Assembly (NCBI GenBank): GCA_021234155.1 | Contig: JAJEKV010000067.1 | Coordinates: 3,217,279-3,281,278, forward strand | Length of the DNA stretch: 64,000 nt | DNA from: Isoetes taiwanensis | Lineage: Eukaryota; Streptophyta; Lycopodiopsida; Isoetales; Isoetaceae | Direction of reading: 5' to 3' | Shown here: piece by piece, positions 31,563 to 42,336 of the stretch | How positions within the stretch are numbered: position 1 is the first letter of the stretch | Layout: the number at the start of each line of letters is the position of its first letter | The notes under the pieces: model-generated | Databases searched by the model: none | Told to the model about the DNA's origin: nothing | The model's input: the letters and a program-made list of their open reading frames with translations, nothing else | Made by a program: the position numbers and the translations under genes

Positions 31563-34323
31563 GTGCAACATATTGAAAAGAGAAATATCAATGAAAAACC
31601 AACTCTTAGCAAGAATGTTGAAGAAAAACAATTAGTCCTCTATAGTAGGGTGCAATGGAGGAACAAGAAGGTGAGAATCATGCACAAGTGCAACAAGGAA
31701 ATAGTAGGCCAAGGAGTCATTGTGCTAGCAGATCCTGGTCAAGCTGTTAATGATGAAAGGCTAGGGGAAGACAATATTGGTATTGCAATTTCGATGTTGG
31801 AAGACAACTGGAAAGGTAAAGGTTTGGGTGACAAGGAATGTTTTGGTTGTGTCAAGCAATTGGAGGTTCCTTGCATCATGGCATGGCCTATAAGTAGTGT
31901 TCAATTTGTGGAGGATTATATTTTTCCAGAGCCTGAGGTTGTTGGGGACAATGATTTTCTTGATATTGATCCATTGGCAGTTGGAACTCTAAACCTAGGC
32001 AAAAGGGGAGAAGTATCAGTTGCCAGACATTATCCTAGCAAAAGAGCCAAGTTGATTAGTGACACCAAACATGAGACAATGGTGAAGGTTAGGGGCTCAG
32101 ATTGTTGTTGGAGTGCTTGTATGCAATTCTTTACAATAGAACAATTGGTGGAAGCAAGAGCCACTTTTCAAGAGTACACTGTTGATGAGAGGAGGACCTA
32201 CATGTACACAATCTTCGAGCATGCACTTCAGGATGAAAGAAACCCAAACAGAAAAAGATACCCTTTGCTAGGAAAATGGATATGTGCAAAAGCATGGCAG
32301 AATATCCATGCAATTCCAACTTCTTCATGGCATAATTGGCAAAAAAAACAGGCAGAGGGGAACATGATTGCTTTACATGGAAATAATGGTTTGTTGAGAC
32401 CAACAGCTAGGACCTTGGCTGCCAGGGAGATATTTGAAAAATATATTGATTTCAATGCAGAGTCTATGCCACACAAAAGCAGAAGGGATGAAAAGGGAAG
32501 AGCAGTTGTTGAGAAAAGGTTGCCATCACATTGTACTCAAAAGAGTATTTTGGAAGAAGTGAATTCCCTACTTCGAGAATTGGAAAATCTTCCAATATCC
32601 CAACCTAGCTTTAGTAGGTTATGGAAAATGCATTTCAATCATGTCACCATAGCAACTTCAAACAACTTTGCAAAGTGCAATTTATGTGCTAAGTTGAAGG
32701 AGACTCTTGATAAGACTGTGCAACCTAGTCAAAGGGCTAGGATAAGGGAGCATATGAAGGACCATATGACGGACCAACTATCATGTAGATCATGTTATTG
32801 GATGTGGAGGACTTTATCTGCATTGGAACCCAATAACTATTTATGTATTATACATGACAAGATGGACCAGCAAAAGACTTGTCTTCCACAATTCAAGTAC
32901 ATACCAAAGTTATGTGGAAGATCATACCCTTGACAGATCTCAATGACTGGGGCAATCTTGCATGGGCAGACTCAAACCTACTATGGCCATTTTAGTTTGG
33001 AGTTGTGGAGTGATGGTCCAGATTTTCATATTGGGAGTATCATGAGGTGTTTGAGAAACTATAAAAATGGATACAATGGTCACCTCCAGGACCCTACAGC
33101 TAGCCAGGCACTACATAGAGCATTGTTAGATGGAAACCCTAACAATATTGAAAAGTTCAGCAAGGCAAGGTTTAGAAGCATGGGTCTAATGAACATGTTG
33201 GAGCTTCAACTTCACGTGCTAGACCTCAAGATCTACCCAAAAGGTTTCTCTTGCAACTTGATAATTGTGCTGGCCAAAATAAGAACAGGTGGATGTTTTC
33301 TTTCCTATCCTACTTAACAGCTGTGGGGATATTTGAAAGAGTTAATTTAGGGTTTCTTATGCCCGGGCATACCCATGAGGATGTGGATGCATTATTTGGC
33401 AAATATAGTTGTATACTGAAGCAGCAGACAGTGACCAACTTTCCTAGGCTAATGGAAATCTTGCATGAATGCACTACTCCAAACCCTATAGCTTCTCTCA
33501 TAGAAGAAGTGCCTGATTGGAAGAGCTTTGTGGATGGTTATACATTGGATCTTGAAGGTCCCCTCTGCAGTTCACTTTTTGGGTGAGAGATGGGATTCCA
33601 ATCTTCCAATGGAAGATGAAACCTTCAGAGGATGAGTGGAGAGGAGGGGAGGAAATATGGCGTAGAGATGAGAATGGCAAGCCTATGATACCTCTAGGTC
33701 AACCAAAAGCTCTAAAACCTACTGAAGAAGTGAAGCAATTGGGATTGACTAAGGAAGGAATCCAGGACTATATAAAGCATTGGCAAACCAATCCAGATGA
33801 CACCAACCATGCCTTGGTGGCTTACTAGAAGAAGGTGATTAATCTGTTGGGGGAGATAGACACATCCTTAGATGAATTGAAAGAAGGGTGGTTGCCTAAA
33901 ACTAGGTGGAAGACCTTAGCACGTGTTGAGGATGTTGATGACACTGTAAGTAGCATTCGCAAGCAATATGCTCCTCCTCCTTCTGACAAACACTATGTTG
34001 GTCCTAAGAATAATAGGCCAAAGTTTCTAGGCATGGATGCTTATGAACCTTCCGCTGACTTGGAATGCCACCAATTTGTGGTAGTAAAGCCAGCAGATTT
34101 AGATACATATCCAGTGTGGTTGGGGTTCACTATCTCTGATATTTGCAAAGAAGAAGGTAATATTAACTTCAACCATGTGCGGGTGGAATGGTGGTGTCCA
34201 GTGCATCAGTTGACCAACGTATCGGATAAAGAAAGACACTCAGATTGTTGGACAAAGAGATGGAGGAGAAATCCGAGTGATCCTGATCTTTGGCTAGACT
34301 ATGAAAGTGTTTTGTACTTATAG
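31563..34323 (+). pseudogene. Element 2 transposase, DUF7869-type, with a few frameshifts
   Basis: The first frame (31563-32933, 456 residues) has a head with some likeness to the TNP1/En-Spm-associated domain (IVGQGVIVLADPGQAV, ERLGEDNIGI). Then come DCCWSACMQFFTIEQLVEAR, a long helical region, SFSRLWKMHF and CNLCAKLKETLDKT. After a stop it continues with CLRNYKNGYNGH and, after a frameshift, LDNCAGQNKNRWMFSF, VNLGFLMPGHTHEDVDALFG and the C-terminal HQFVVVKPADLDTYPVWLGF and VEWWCPV. The DN...NK and GHTHED motifs are likely catalytic or metal-binding (inference). About three frameshifts or stops (32934, 33250-33317, 33586, 33828) break it. It is the better preserved of the window's two transposases and runs divergently to the ParB-like gene. 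Confidence 0.8.
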
Positions 34324-34591
34324 ACTCCAAACACTATTCCAGCTAGAAATGCGAGAATTACAATACCTCAGGATGTCAGGAAGAAGGCTATGATATCATT
34401 GGGGGTGCTTGAAGAAAGTTGAATAACTATGTAAATTTTTTTTATCACCTTTTTATGATATGGTGCTATATTGTGAAATATTGACTATTTTGTAAATAAC
34501 ATGATATTACGTTTTCATAATTTTGAGGTGAAATGTGTGAATTTGAATATGCTACTAAAAACATGCAATATGAAATTTGTCCCAAAATTAA

Positions 34592-34622
34592 GACATAATC
34601 CCAATTTAATTGAATGATGGTT
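34592..34622 (-). repeat. Right terminal inverted repeat of element 2
   Basis: On the minus strand it starts AACCATCATTCAATTAAATT, one mismatch from the left copy. The segment 34324-34591 between transposase and TIR is AT-rich with no gene. Confidence 0.85.
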
Positions 34623-34626
34623 TCAA
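34623..34626. other. Target duplication TCAA, right of element 2
   Basis: This is the partner of 17716-17719. Confidence 0.8.
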
Positions 34627-34713
34627 GTCTATTAATAGAAATCTAGATATTTACACCAAGAACCATTTATAGCTCAACTGACTGTTTTTAACAACATGTA
34701 GAGCATTAAAGCA
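34627..34713 (-). repeat. 5' LTR of the gag-only element, outer part
   Basis: This is the remainder of the LTR interrupted by element 2. It continues colinearly with 7807-7900 and ends in CATTAAAGCA. Together with 17653-17719 it makes about 154 bp against 161 bp in the 3' LTR. Confidence 0.85.
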
Positions 34714-35789
34714 GAATCTCGATCATTATCTCAACACACAGTCGAAATCACTGCATTTTGTCTCTACCTCCCCGCTTTTGCCTGTAGGCATCATATTTGC
34801 AGATACGTTAGTTTGGTTTCTTGTTAACCGAGTAACTTTGAGCGCAACTCTACATGCAGCAGGATTCAAAAAAAAAAAAAAAATGCAGTAGCATTACCTC
34901 TGTTCTGAGCTCTGGCTACTCCTCTCAAATCAATTCGCTTCAAAACCTAAAGCGGTCTGAAGACAAATTCTTCAAAAGGATACCATTTACTCCAACCTGA
35001 CTAAATTGCATGATGCTATTGGGCACTGCATGAAGGTGATTCTGTAAGCGAGGTGGAGCATCAATGGCACAGGGCCCCTTATCAATGGCGCAGGGCCCCT
35101 TACGGAACACCCCCAAATGGTGCAATCCCCCTTTTCCTTTTATTAAAAACCAAAAAAAAAAAATTATAAAGAAGGCAAAAAGTGAACAGAGCAGGTGCGT
35201 TCAAACCCACTCATCGAGACCTTTACAACAAGTACTTTTTTGCCCTATTTTGAGCTATTGTTGACTTTTTTGCATGGAGCAGGGCCTGCAATGCACCATT
35301 TGGGGCCGAAACAGGGGCCTTTTGAGGCCTTATAACTTGCCAATGAAGGATCAGGAGGAACCCATTTTTAGGGCAAATTATAGAGCCAAACTTGAGGCAT
35401 CCAATGAGCCATCTATGGCTTTGATCTGAGTAGTGAAGGGCATTCAACGATTCGTTTTGCCCTTATGTGCCCCATTGGTGCTCCACCTCCCTTAGCCAGA
35501 CAAGATGCTCTGGCAATTAGGTAGCTGGATTATGTGTGCCACTTCAAAGATTTGCAAAGAAAGAAAATGGTATATGCTGTTTTGAATGGTCTATGCATCC
35601 ATTAAAGCTCAGACGATACATGTCATTTAATAACGAATTTAGATTGCGGCCGAGAAACTTTTCAAAGAAACATAAAAAAAATATAATATAAATTACATAT
35701 GTAGAGATAATGGAGGTCAAGAGTCATTCAAAATGACTCGGCCCCCATGCGATTTCTTTATTAGTAGGGTTTTGGATTCTTAATACTAA
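34714..35789. other. Non-coding between the nest and the Helitrons
   Basis: No gene is recognised. A 21-bp unit (ATCAATGGCACAGGGCCCCTT) is present twice at 35060-35102. The last ~90 bp (from about 35700) resemble 46045-46125, so both are probably copies of one dispersed repeat; the Helitron entered one of them. Confidence 0.5.
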
Positions 35790-38031
35790 TCTACTTATTT
35801 AAAAAGTTTCTTGGGGTTTTTGCTGATGCCGGTGTCCCCTTTCCGGCACGCTTTTTCCGGCAAAAACGCGTTTTTCGGCTATTTTCTCTCTTCTTTCAGT
35901 TTTTTGGCCAAACGTCTTCTTCCGGCGACATTTTCTCTTTCTTTCAGTGGTGGGCGGTGGGCACTTAATGGGCGGTAGGCGGTGGGTAATGCAGCCGTTA
36001 CCCTGGGGGATAACGTTGAATCCTCAAATTTAGAGGCGCTGAATTCTTCACAGAGAGAAGCTATGGGCAGTTCAATCAGGTGAACACAGCTATTTTGGCA
36101 AGTAGTTTTTCCATGCCCACTACGGAAGGGGAAACTTTCGGGAGCAGGGGGTTTCGGGGAAATCGCGGCGGCGCCCGCCCGAGCGGCGGCGGAAAGAAGC
36201 GGCGGCGGCCGAGCCAGCTTCCTAAACACCCCTCGCGACCGGGTTTCCGCCGTAACCCACGAGACCCTAAAATTTCCTTATTCTTGAACTGTGATGAGAA
36301 GTCTATCGAATCCAAGGAAGTTTTCAAAAAAAAGCTCAAAAGAAGCCATTTTAATCGCTATTTCGCCTTCATCCATGTAATCTCTTGATTTTTTTGTGGA
36401 AGATCTATTATGGTCGGAGTAGGAAACGAAACACACCTTTTCATTTGAAGAAAATGGAGGAATGCTTTCGCTAGGGCTTGTAGAGCTTTTGGCTATGGCA
36501 TCTGACGCGAGCGAGCTTCCGGCTATGGCTTCGGGTCACGGCTATGGCTTTCTGAGCTTCGCGATACGAGCGTAGCTTCCGGGTCACGGTTATGGCTTTT
36601 CGAGCGAGCATCCCTACCACGCCTATAGATCCAAAACAGGATTCATTTTGTAATAGATTCGTGCTCGAACAGAGATGTCTTCACGCAGAGCAAAGAGACC
36701 CCAAATTTTGCTCCTCAAGAAAAACTCTAGCGGCGCCACCGGATCGCCCGCCCGAAAACTTAGGCCCTTTTTTCCACGACAAGGTTGTCCCAAATTTTTA
36801 AAAGTGTGATTGGGCCACTTCAAAGAAATAAGACTCTAAGGCTTTTCCACGGGCGTTTTTATGACATGTCTTATCGTATGCCGCACTGTTTTTCTTTGTC
36901 CCCCATTTTCTTCCTGGGAAACCCCCGCCACAATTCTACGCATTACACCAAAATCCAAACAATCGAGTCTGTTTTTACCGCTGAAGTAGGATGTCGCAAA
37001 AAGAAATTTCTTGGAACTCGAGCGCGTCATTTGATCCGATGTTGGAGATTTTCGAACTCGATTTTTCATGTCTAATGGAGGATTCTTGGTTTAGGGTCCG
37101 ATTCAACCGATTCTTGGTTTAGGGTCGATTTTTTTTTTCAAACAAGAAGCTCTCGATTCTTGCTCGATTCTTGCTCAAAAAGCTTTTTGATTCTTGGTTT
37201 AGGGTCCGATTCAAAGCCGATTCTTGGTTTAGGGTTGATTTTTCAAACAATAAGCTTTGTTCTTGCTCAAAAAGCGACTTCCATTCTTGCTCGAAGCATC
37301 TTCGATTCTTGGTCCGGGCTTTAAAGCCATGTTCGAGGTCATTCAAAGGCCGCCGGGTTCTTGTTTAAAAAATCACCCAACAGACTTGTTCTTTTTACGT
37401 AGGGTCTTCTGGAAATCGAATTCCATACTATTTTGCTTTTGGGTTTAAGATCTGCAGCAGAAAACCTTCTACGGATTTTTGAGGCAAGTCAATTGCTACA
37501 GCGTGTCTTTGCTCTCTGGAAAATCGTCATTGCAGCATGTCTATGGAAAAGCTACATTATAAGACATGTCTTATAACGATAGTACATGTCTTATATTTCA
37601 GTAATGGAAAATCAATTTTTTAGGACGTGTCTTATGTATGACATGGAGCTTACGTGGAGCTTAAAAGGGTGTCCTATAAAAATGTGACAGCCATAAAATA
37701 AGAGTGCTGTGGAAAAAAGGGCCTTAGACCCTGAAGTTACTGGAAAAAAAAAGTTACTGAAACTGTCGGAAATTTTAGGGTCTCGTGGGTTACGAAAGGG
37801 GCTTTTCTTCTGGAGCAACGGGCAACGGACTGGAGCTACAACTGGCTGGAGCTTCAGGTAATTTTTTTGAGCCCATACCTTTATCTCATACCTCTCTGAA
37901 TATGAACTCGATCGATTGCAGCTGTTTGGTACCCGAAAGTGATTTTTCGCTGGCTTTTCCTTTTCAGACAGTATTTTTTTCTGGTGGGAGCGCAACATGG
38001 CCGCCTTACACTAAATATGGCAGTGGATTCC

Positions 38032-38165
38032 TTCCTCCCGTTACTGTTTTTCTGGCCATAGCGGGCATTCCGATTACAGATGGCGGGGTTCCTTTACCCT
38101 TTCCTCCCGTTACTGTTTTTCTGGCCATAGCGGGCATTCCGATTACAGATGGCGGGGTTCCGGCA
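38032..38165 (+). repeat. 69-bp tandem duplication in Helitron A
   Basis: Two near-identical 69-bp units begin at 38032 and 38101. The length is a multiple of three, so an open frame passes through both (FPPVTVFLAIAGIPITDGGV repeated). Confidence 0.88.
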
Positions 38166-40865
38166 AGGTAGCCCTTTACGTGATTTTTTTTGTCCTCCCT
38201 TAATTTTCTTCAACGGATCGGCTGATATGCCGGATATTGGAGTAGTTGATGATGGCAGGCAAAAACGGTGCTTTAAAATTTGCTTAAGGATTCTTTAGGG
38301 TTTGTGAGAAGAGGTAATAAAGGGAGCAGGCAGGGGCATCCGGAAGAGCAAAATCTAACAGGGAAACTGCAGCAGGCAAGCATTTCAAACTTGCCGAATT
38401 TTCTCAAAATGGCGAGACTTAAGGTACATCTAAGCAACCGTTCATCTCATCTCAGGTTAGAAGAGATGGGTGGTTGCTTTGTTTCGGTCTGATTCCTTTT
38501 GAAGCATTGTATAGAGCATTTGTTTATGTTCTTAATCTTCTGTAGCTAAAACTGATTTAACTTGGGCAAGCTTATGTAAAGCTTCCAGGGTCAGGCTTTT
38601 GCAAGGCTTGCAAATTTTGCTTTTAAATAGATAGGAGAGCAAACGAAATGGATGGCTCTCATTGCTTCTTTTCAAATATCTTTGCAAAACTCTTATGGAA
38701 GCCAAAAACGCGTTTTCCGGCAATATCTTTACTTTTCTGCCAGGCTGTAATTTTTCAATCAGGGGACGTTTTTTCCCAGGAGCAGTGGGCGGCGGGCGGC
38801 CGTTACGTTTAATTCAGCACAAGGTTATGGCGGTGGATTCCTCTCCCATCCGACCATTTCGTTTTAGTTAAATCGCAGGAGGAAATCATAGGAGCTTTGG
38901 TAGCGGCCATGACTGAAGCTGGTAGCATTGGAGTTTACATCCTTCCTTAAAATTTCTATCTTAGGGCAATCGGCGCAACAGCATTCTTCCTGAGGGCAAT
39001 CGGTGCAGCAATATTCTTCCTGAGGTTTTCTAGCAGAGGGCGCTGAAGCATTCCGTGTGGTTTTTTTTTGTTGAATCGGGCAAAGCAGAGGTCCTTGTGT
39101 TGTATTGTGTGATCAGATTTGTAGGCCACTGAAGCAGACAGGTAAAATCATTTTAAGAAATATGTTTTTTGCATTGTTGTGTTAATCGGCTGTCTCTAAA
39201 TCTTACGGGTTTGTGCTTCTCTTTGCAGTCGATGAAGCAGAAGTCCATGAAACAAAGGAGCCGTTGAAGCAAAGAAAGCTTAAGGTGCTTATAAATATTC
39301 TGGCAGCTTCAGTTTCGGACATGCAGCTCTAAATCTTATGTTTCTGCTTTCTATTTGCAGATTGTTGAAGCTTAGGATTCACTGAAGCATAAGAATCGGT
39401 GAAACAAGTGGTAGGGAGCTTTGTTCCACGTTTTTTTCTGAGATTTTTTCTCTTTGTCACAGAAGCGGATCGTAGGTTTTTCTGTGTTGCCATGTTCTCT
39501 TTTTCATATTTTTGCATTTTCTCAGGAAGTCTTATTCTCTTTTCCAGTTCTTTCGTGATTCAGCATATCCTGATCCTTTTCTTTGATTTTGCAGCTACAA
39601 CTATGGGTAAAAACCCAGCAATGCCATCTCTCTTGACATATGCAAGAGGCTGCATATCTGTTTCTCTTCCACTTTTAACAGCAGGAAAGGGCGGAAGCTT
39701 GCAGGTAGATTAGGTTACAAAATATTCTCTATGATGTAGATTAACCCTGCTCTTGCAATCTATAAATCAGGTCTCAGGGGAAGATCCGTTTGTATAAGGC
39801 CATTTCTATTCGTTTTTAACTTTCTCTTTTGCCATTGAGTCATCTTCTGATCATTCAGGCAGAGGTAGAACTCCTTATTTATGTATCGTCATTTGATGCT
39901 ATTGGATCTAGCAATCAGATCCTTCAATTACATAATCTGGACCGAGTATTTGTAGTAGCATTTGAAATATTTAACAGATTAATTGCTGTCAAAGTACAGT
40001 GTGCATTCATGGTCTGCTAATGACCCACACCTCTATTGCTGTCTATATCCTTCTCAAGCTGTTTGCTTTCGTTTTGTTGTTGCTTAAGTGTATAAATCAG
40101 AGGAAGCTCTAGTGTTTGGGATGCTATAACAGGGGATAAGCTACACTGATTTAAGCACAAACACATAGTTTGGACCTGTGCATTTCATGAGGTCCATATT
40201 TTCTCTCTTCTTCTATTGTAGCATATGTTTTTTGGTTTCTTGGAACTGCATTCAAAATTTTGTATTCTAATTATGAGATGAGATGTCCTGCTACAGAGCT
40301 CTACATTATAATGACTGACTGGGGAGCAGAGATAATCCTTTCGACCAGCTGTGCTAATCTCATAGAAATATTGAGACTGTATGATATCACCGCCTAACTG
40401 TATTTTTTGGCCTTTAAGGCCTTTATTCCCATCAGTTTTCCTTTTGCAGAGCATGTATATTACAGTCAGTAGACAGATCTGATGGTTTGAGGTTTATCAT
40501 AGACGATTTGAAATGGTCTATGATATTAAGCTGAGAAGAACTAGAGCCGCGTGTTTAATCCTGTGCCAACATTGTGATTTGGTACAAAATCCAGAAGGTC
40601 ACTTGAAGAATAACTCCATCCTTCTAAATCGAAGAAAAGCGCTTTGCCTTTCTGTTGTTGGTGGCATGCTGCCATTGCTACGAGCTACTCAAATTGCTAA
40701 CGGAGCCCAGTTGCTGTCTATTGAAAACAGAACACTTTGTGATGAACTATGTGAAAAGGAGATTGAAAATGTCAGGTTTATACTCTGTGCAATATTGCAT
40801 TCTTTATGCATCCTCCAGAAAAGAGCTTACATGGGACCTGGCCACTAAACTGTACATTTGGGCCC

Positions 40866-41062
40866 GCTGTGAATAGGTTGTATCATATTTCATTAATAGA
40901 TATCAAAGTACGTGACATGCTAGCCAATCTGTTGCTATACATCAAAGCAAAAGATTGACATTTGGGCATGCTGTGAATAGGTTGTATCATATATCATTAA
41001 TAGATAGCAAAGTACATGACATGCTAGCCAATCTGTTGCTGTACATCAAAGCAAAAGATTGA
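40866..41062 (+). repeat. 104-bp tandem duplication in Helitron A
   Basis: Units starting at 40866 and 40970 differ at only a few positions. Confidence 0.88.
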
Positions 41063-42307
41063 TGTAAGAAATCAGAAAAACGAAAGCAGTGTTTGTATTC
41101 GAAACCATATTAAATAGAGCATACTGCCTGCAGGTTTTTGCATGTATGAGTTTGTGCCTGCAGGTTATCTATAACAAACTTTGTTATACATGTTTAGTAC
41201 ATTGGTGAGGCATGCATTGATTACTCCTTTATGTACCAGTTACCAACTGTAACCATGGAGTCTGGATTACGATACAGAAAATGGATTCAATGATATGTTG
41301 ATTCTTGATATGCAGGTTTTCCAAACCAGTTACCCTCACCCGTTGGAGAAGCCATTTGCCAAGTTGTGGCACACATGTGGCTCGAAACACAAATTGTTAA
41401 CAATTCCAATGGAAAGTCAAAATTTGTAGCAATTAAGAATAATAGATTTCAAGAGTTTTTTCTACATCAAATAGCAATGGATACATCCTCAGTTTATGCT
41501 GATGGGTTTAGACTTGAACACCAGACCAAAATAGTGTCAATGCCTCATTTGTAGATAATATGTAAGTTTCAGCCAAAAGATCCCACAAGCATAAAGCATA
41601 AAGCATGCAAGGTTCTTTTTCTGCAGCTTATCAAATACACGCGCATCTGTCTACAATTGGCCACATACCATAAGAGGAAAAATATGTAACTTATTGAAGT
41701 GTATACTAGAGTTTTCGGCAAGGAGTATATGTATCTACGAATGGCCACATGCCATAAAAGGAAAAAATGCAACTTATTGAAGTTAGCCAAACTCCGAAGT
41801 GATAGCCACAACTGTACAAAGGAACAAAAGATTGTCAATTGTTTAGGATCCTTATTCGTGCTTATAGGTGTATGTTTGCTTGAGAAATGACAAACATTAA
41901 TTTGAGCCCATGCCAACCCACCATCAATTTCTGACATCATTTACGGTTAATATTGTTGGAAGGTTGTGCTAAATGCCAACAATTTTAAACACACTCATTA
42001 AGCATCCACACTACACAATTTTTAACAAAATCCTTTATGCACCAATAACATGTGCTTGGCCTTGGTAAATGAAAATCACATACATTTCCAAATGTTATTG
42101 AAACAATTTGACACGGTATTGACATTTATTTATTTATTTTTTTGAGGGAACGGGGTTGTTTTTTATATTATATATAAATCAAAAGTACAATGTTTGATGT
42201 TAATAGAGAATTACTACAGGAGTAATCTCGACATCTTCATTCTCTATTGTCAGAAGTTGCACATATGGATGTTAAAGGCCGAGTAAAAACACATGCTAAG
42301 ACATTAG

Positions 42308-42336
42308 CCCGGCAACGCCGGGCACACGTTTACTAG
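42308..42336 (+). terminator. Helitron A 3' terminal hairpin and CTAG
   Basis: A CCCGGC/GCCGGG stem with a short loop lies about ten bases before CTAG. This is the rolling-circle termination signal of Helitrons. Confidence 0.88.

Larger units (their letters stand above)
17720..34622. mobile_element. Element 2: DNA transposon with transposase, ParB-like/methyltransferase-like and HAD genes
   Basis: The element is bounded by 31-bp inverted repeats with one mismatch and flanked by TCAA duplications. Its host LTR is otherwise continuous (gaggaccTCAAgtct at 7795-7812 shows the empty site). The interval is 16.9 kb; without the nested copia element it is about 11.6 kb. The order is: HAD phosphatase relic (-), ParB-like/methyltransferase-like gene (-), small coiled-coil gene (-), a palindrome-rich gap, then transposase (+). 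Divergent transcription, the 4-bp NCAA target and phased palindromes match element 1, although TIR and palindrome sequences differ completely. Confidence 0.85.
7740..34713 (-). mobile_element. Gag-only LTR retrotransposon (TR-GAG type), split by nested insertions
   Basis: The outermost layer of the nest lies on the minus strand. Its 5' LTR is in two parts (34627-34713 and 17653-17719), followed by a primer-binding site complementary to initiator-Met tRNA (17641-17652), a short leader, a gag reading frame (8835 down to about 7901) and the 3' LTR (7740-7900). Without the insertions it is only about 1.3 kb and has no pol, matching the non-autonomous TR-GAG class known in plants. Element 1 sits in the leader between PBS and gag; element 2 sits in the 5' LTR. 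No target duplication is evident outside the LTRs (CACAG on the left, GAATC on the right), so one end may be altered. Confidence 0.75.
35790..42336 (+). mobile_element. Helitron A, non-autonomous, 6.5 kb
   Basis: The 5' end is TCTACTTATTTAAAAAGTTT after an A at 35789. The 3' end is the hairpin CCCGGCAACGCCGGG, then ten bases, then CTAG (42333-42336), followed by T. This is the classical Helitron arrangement (5'-TC, 3' hairpin plus CTRR, insertion between A and T). No Rep/helicase gene is found. The interior holds GC-rich blocks, splice-site-like tracts, a 69-bp tandem duplication (38032) and a 104-bp tandem duplication (40866). Possible captured exons, such as 40513-40848, match no family I recognise. 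Confidence 0.85.

Noticed and set aside
8853-34622. Endogenous giant virus or bacterial gene-transfer island as source of the methyltransferases
   Set aside because: No viral core gene is visible, the genes have plant-type introns, and TIR plus TSD boundaries explain the insertions better.
36080-36388. Gly/Arg-rich plus-strand frame in Helitron A (GGGKKRRRPSQLP)
   Set aside because: GC-rich block with no start context, no homology recognised and no conservation visible in Helitron B.
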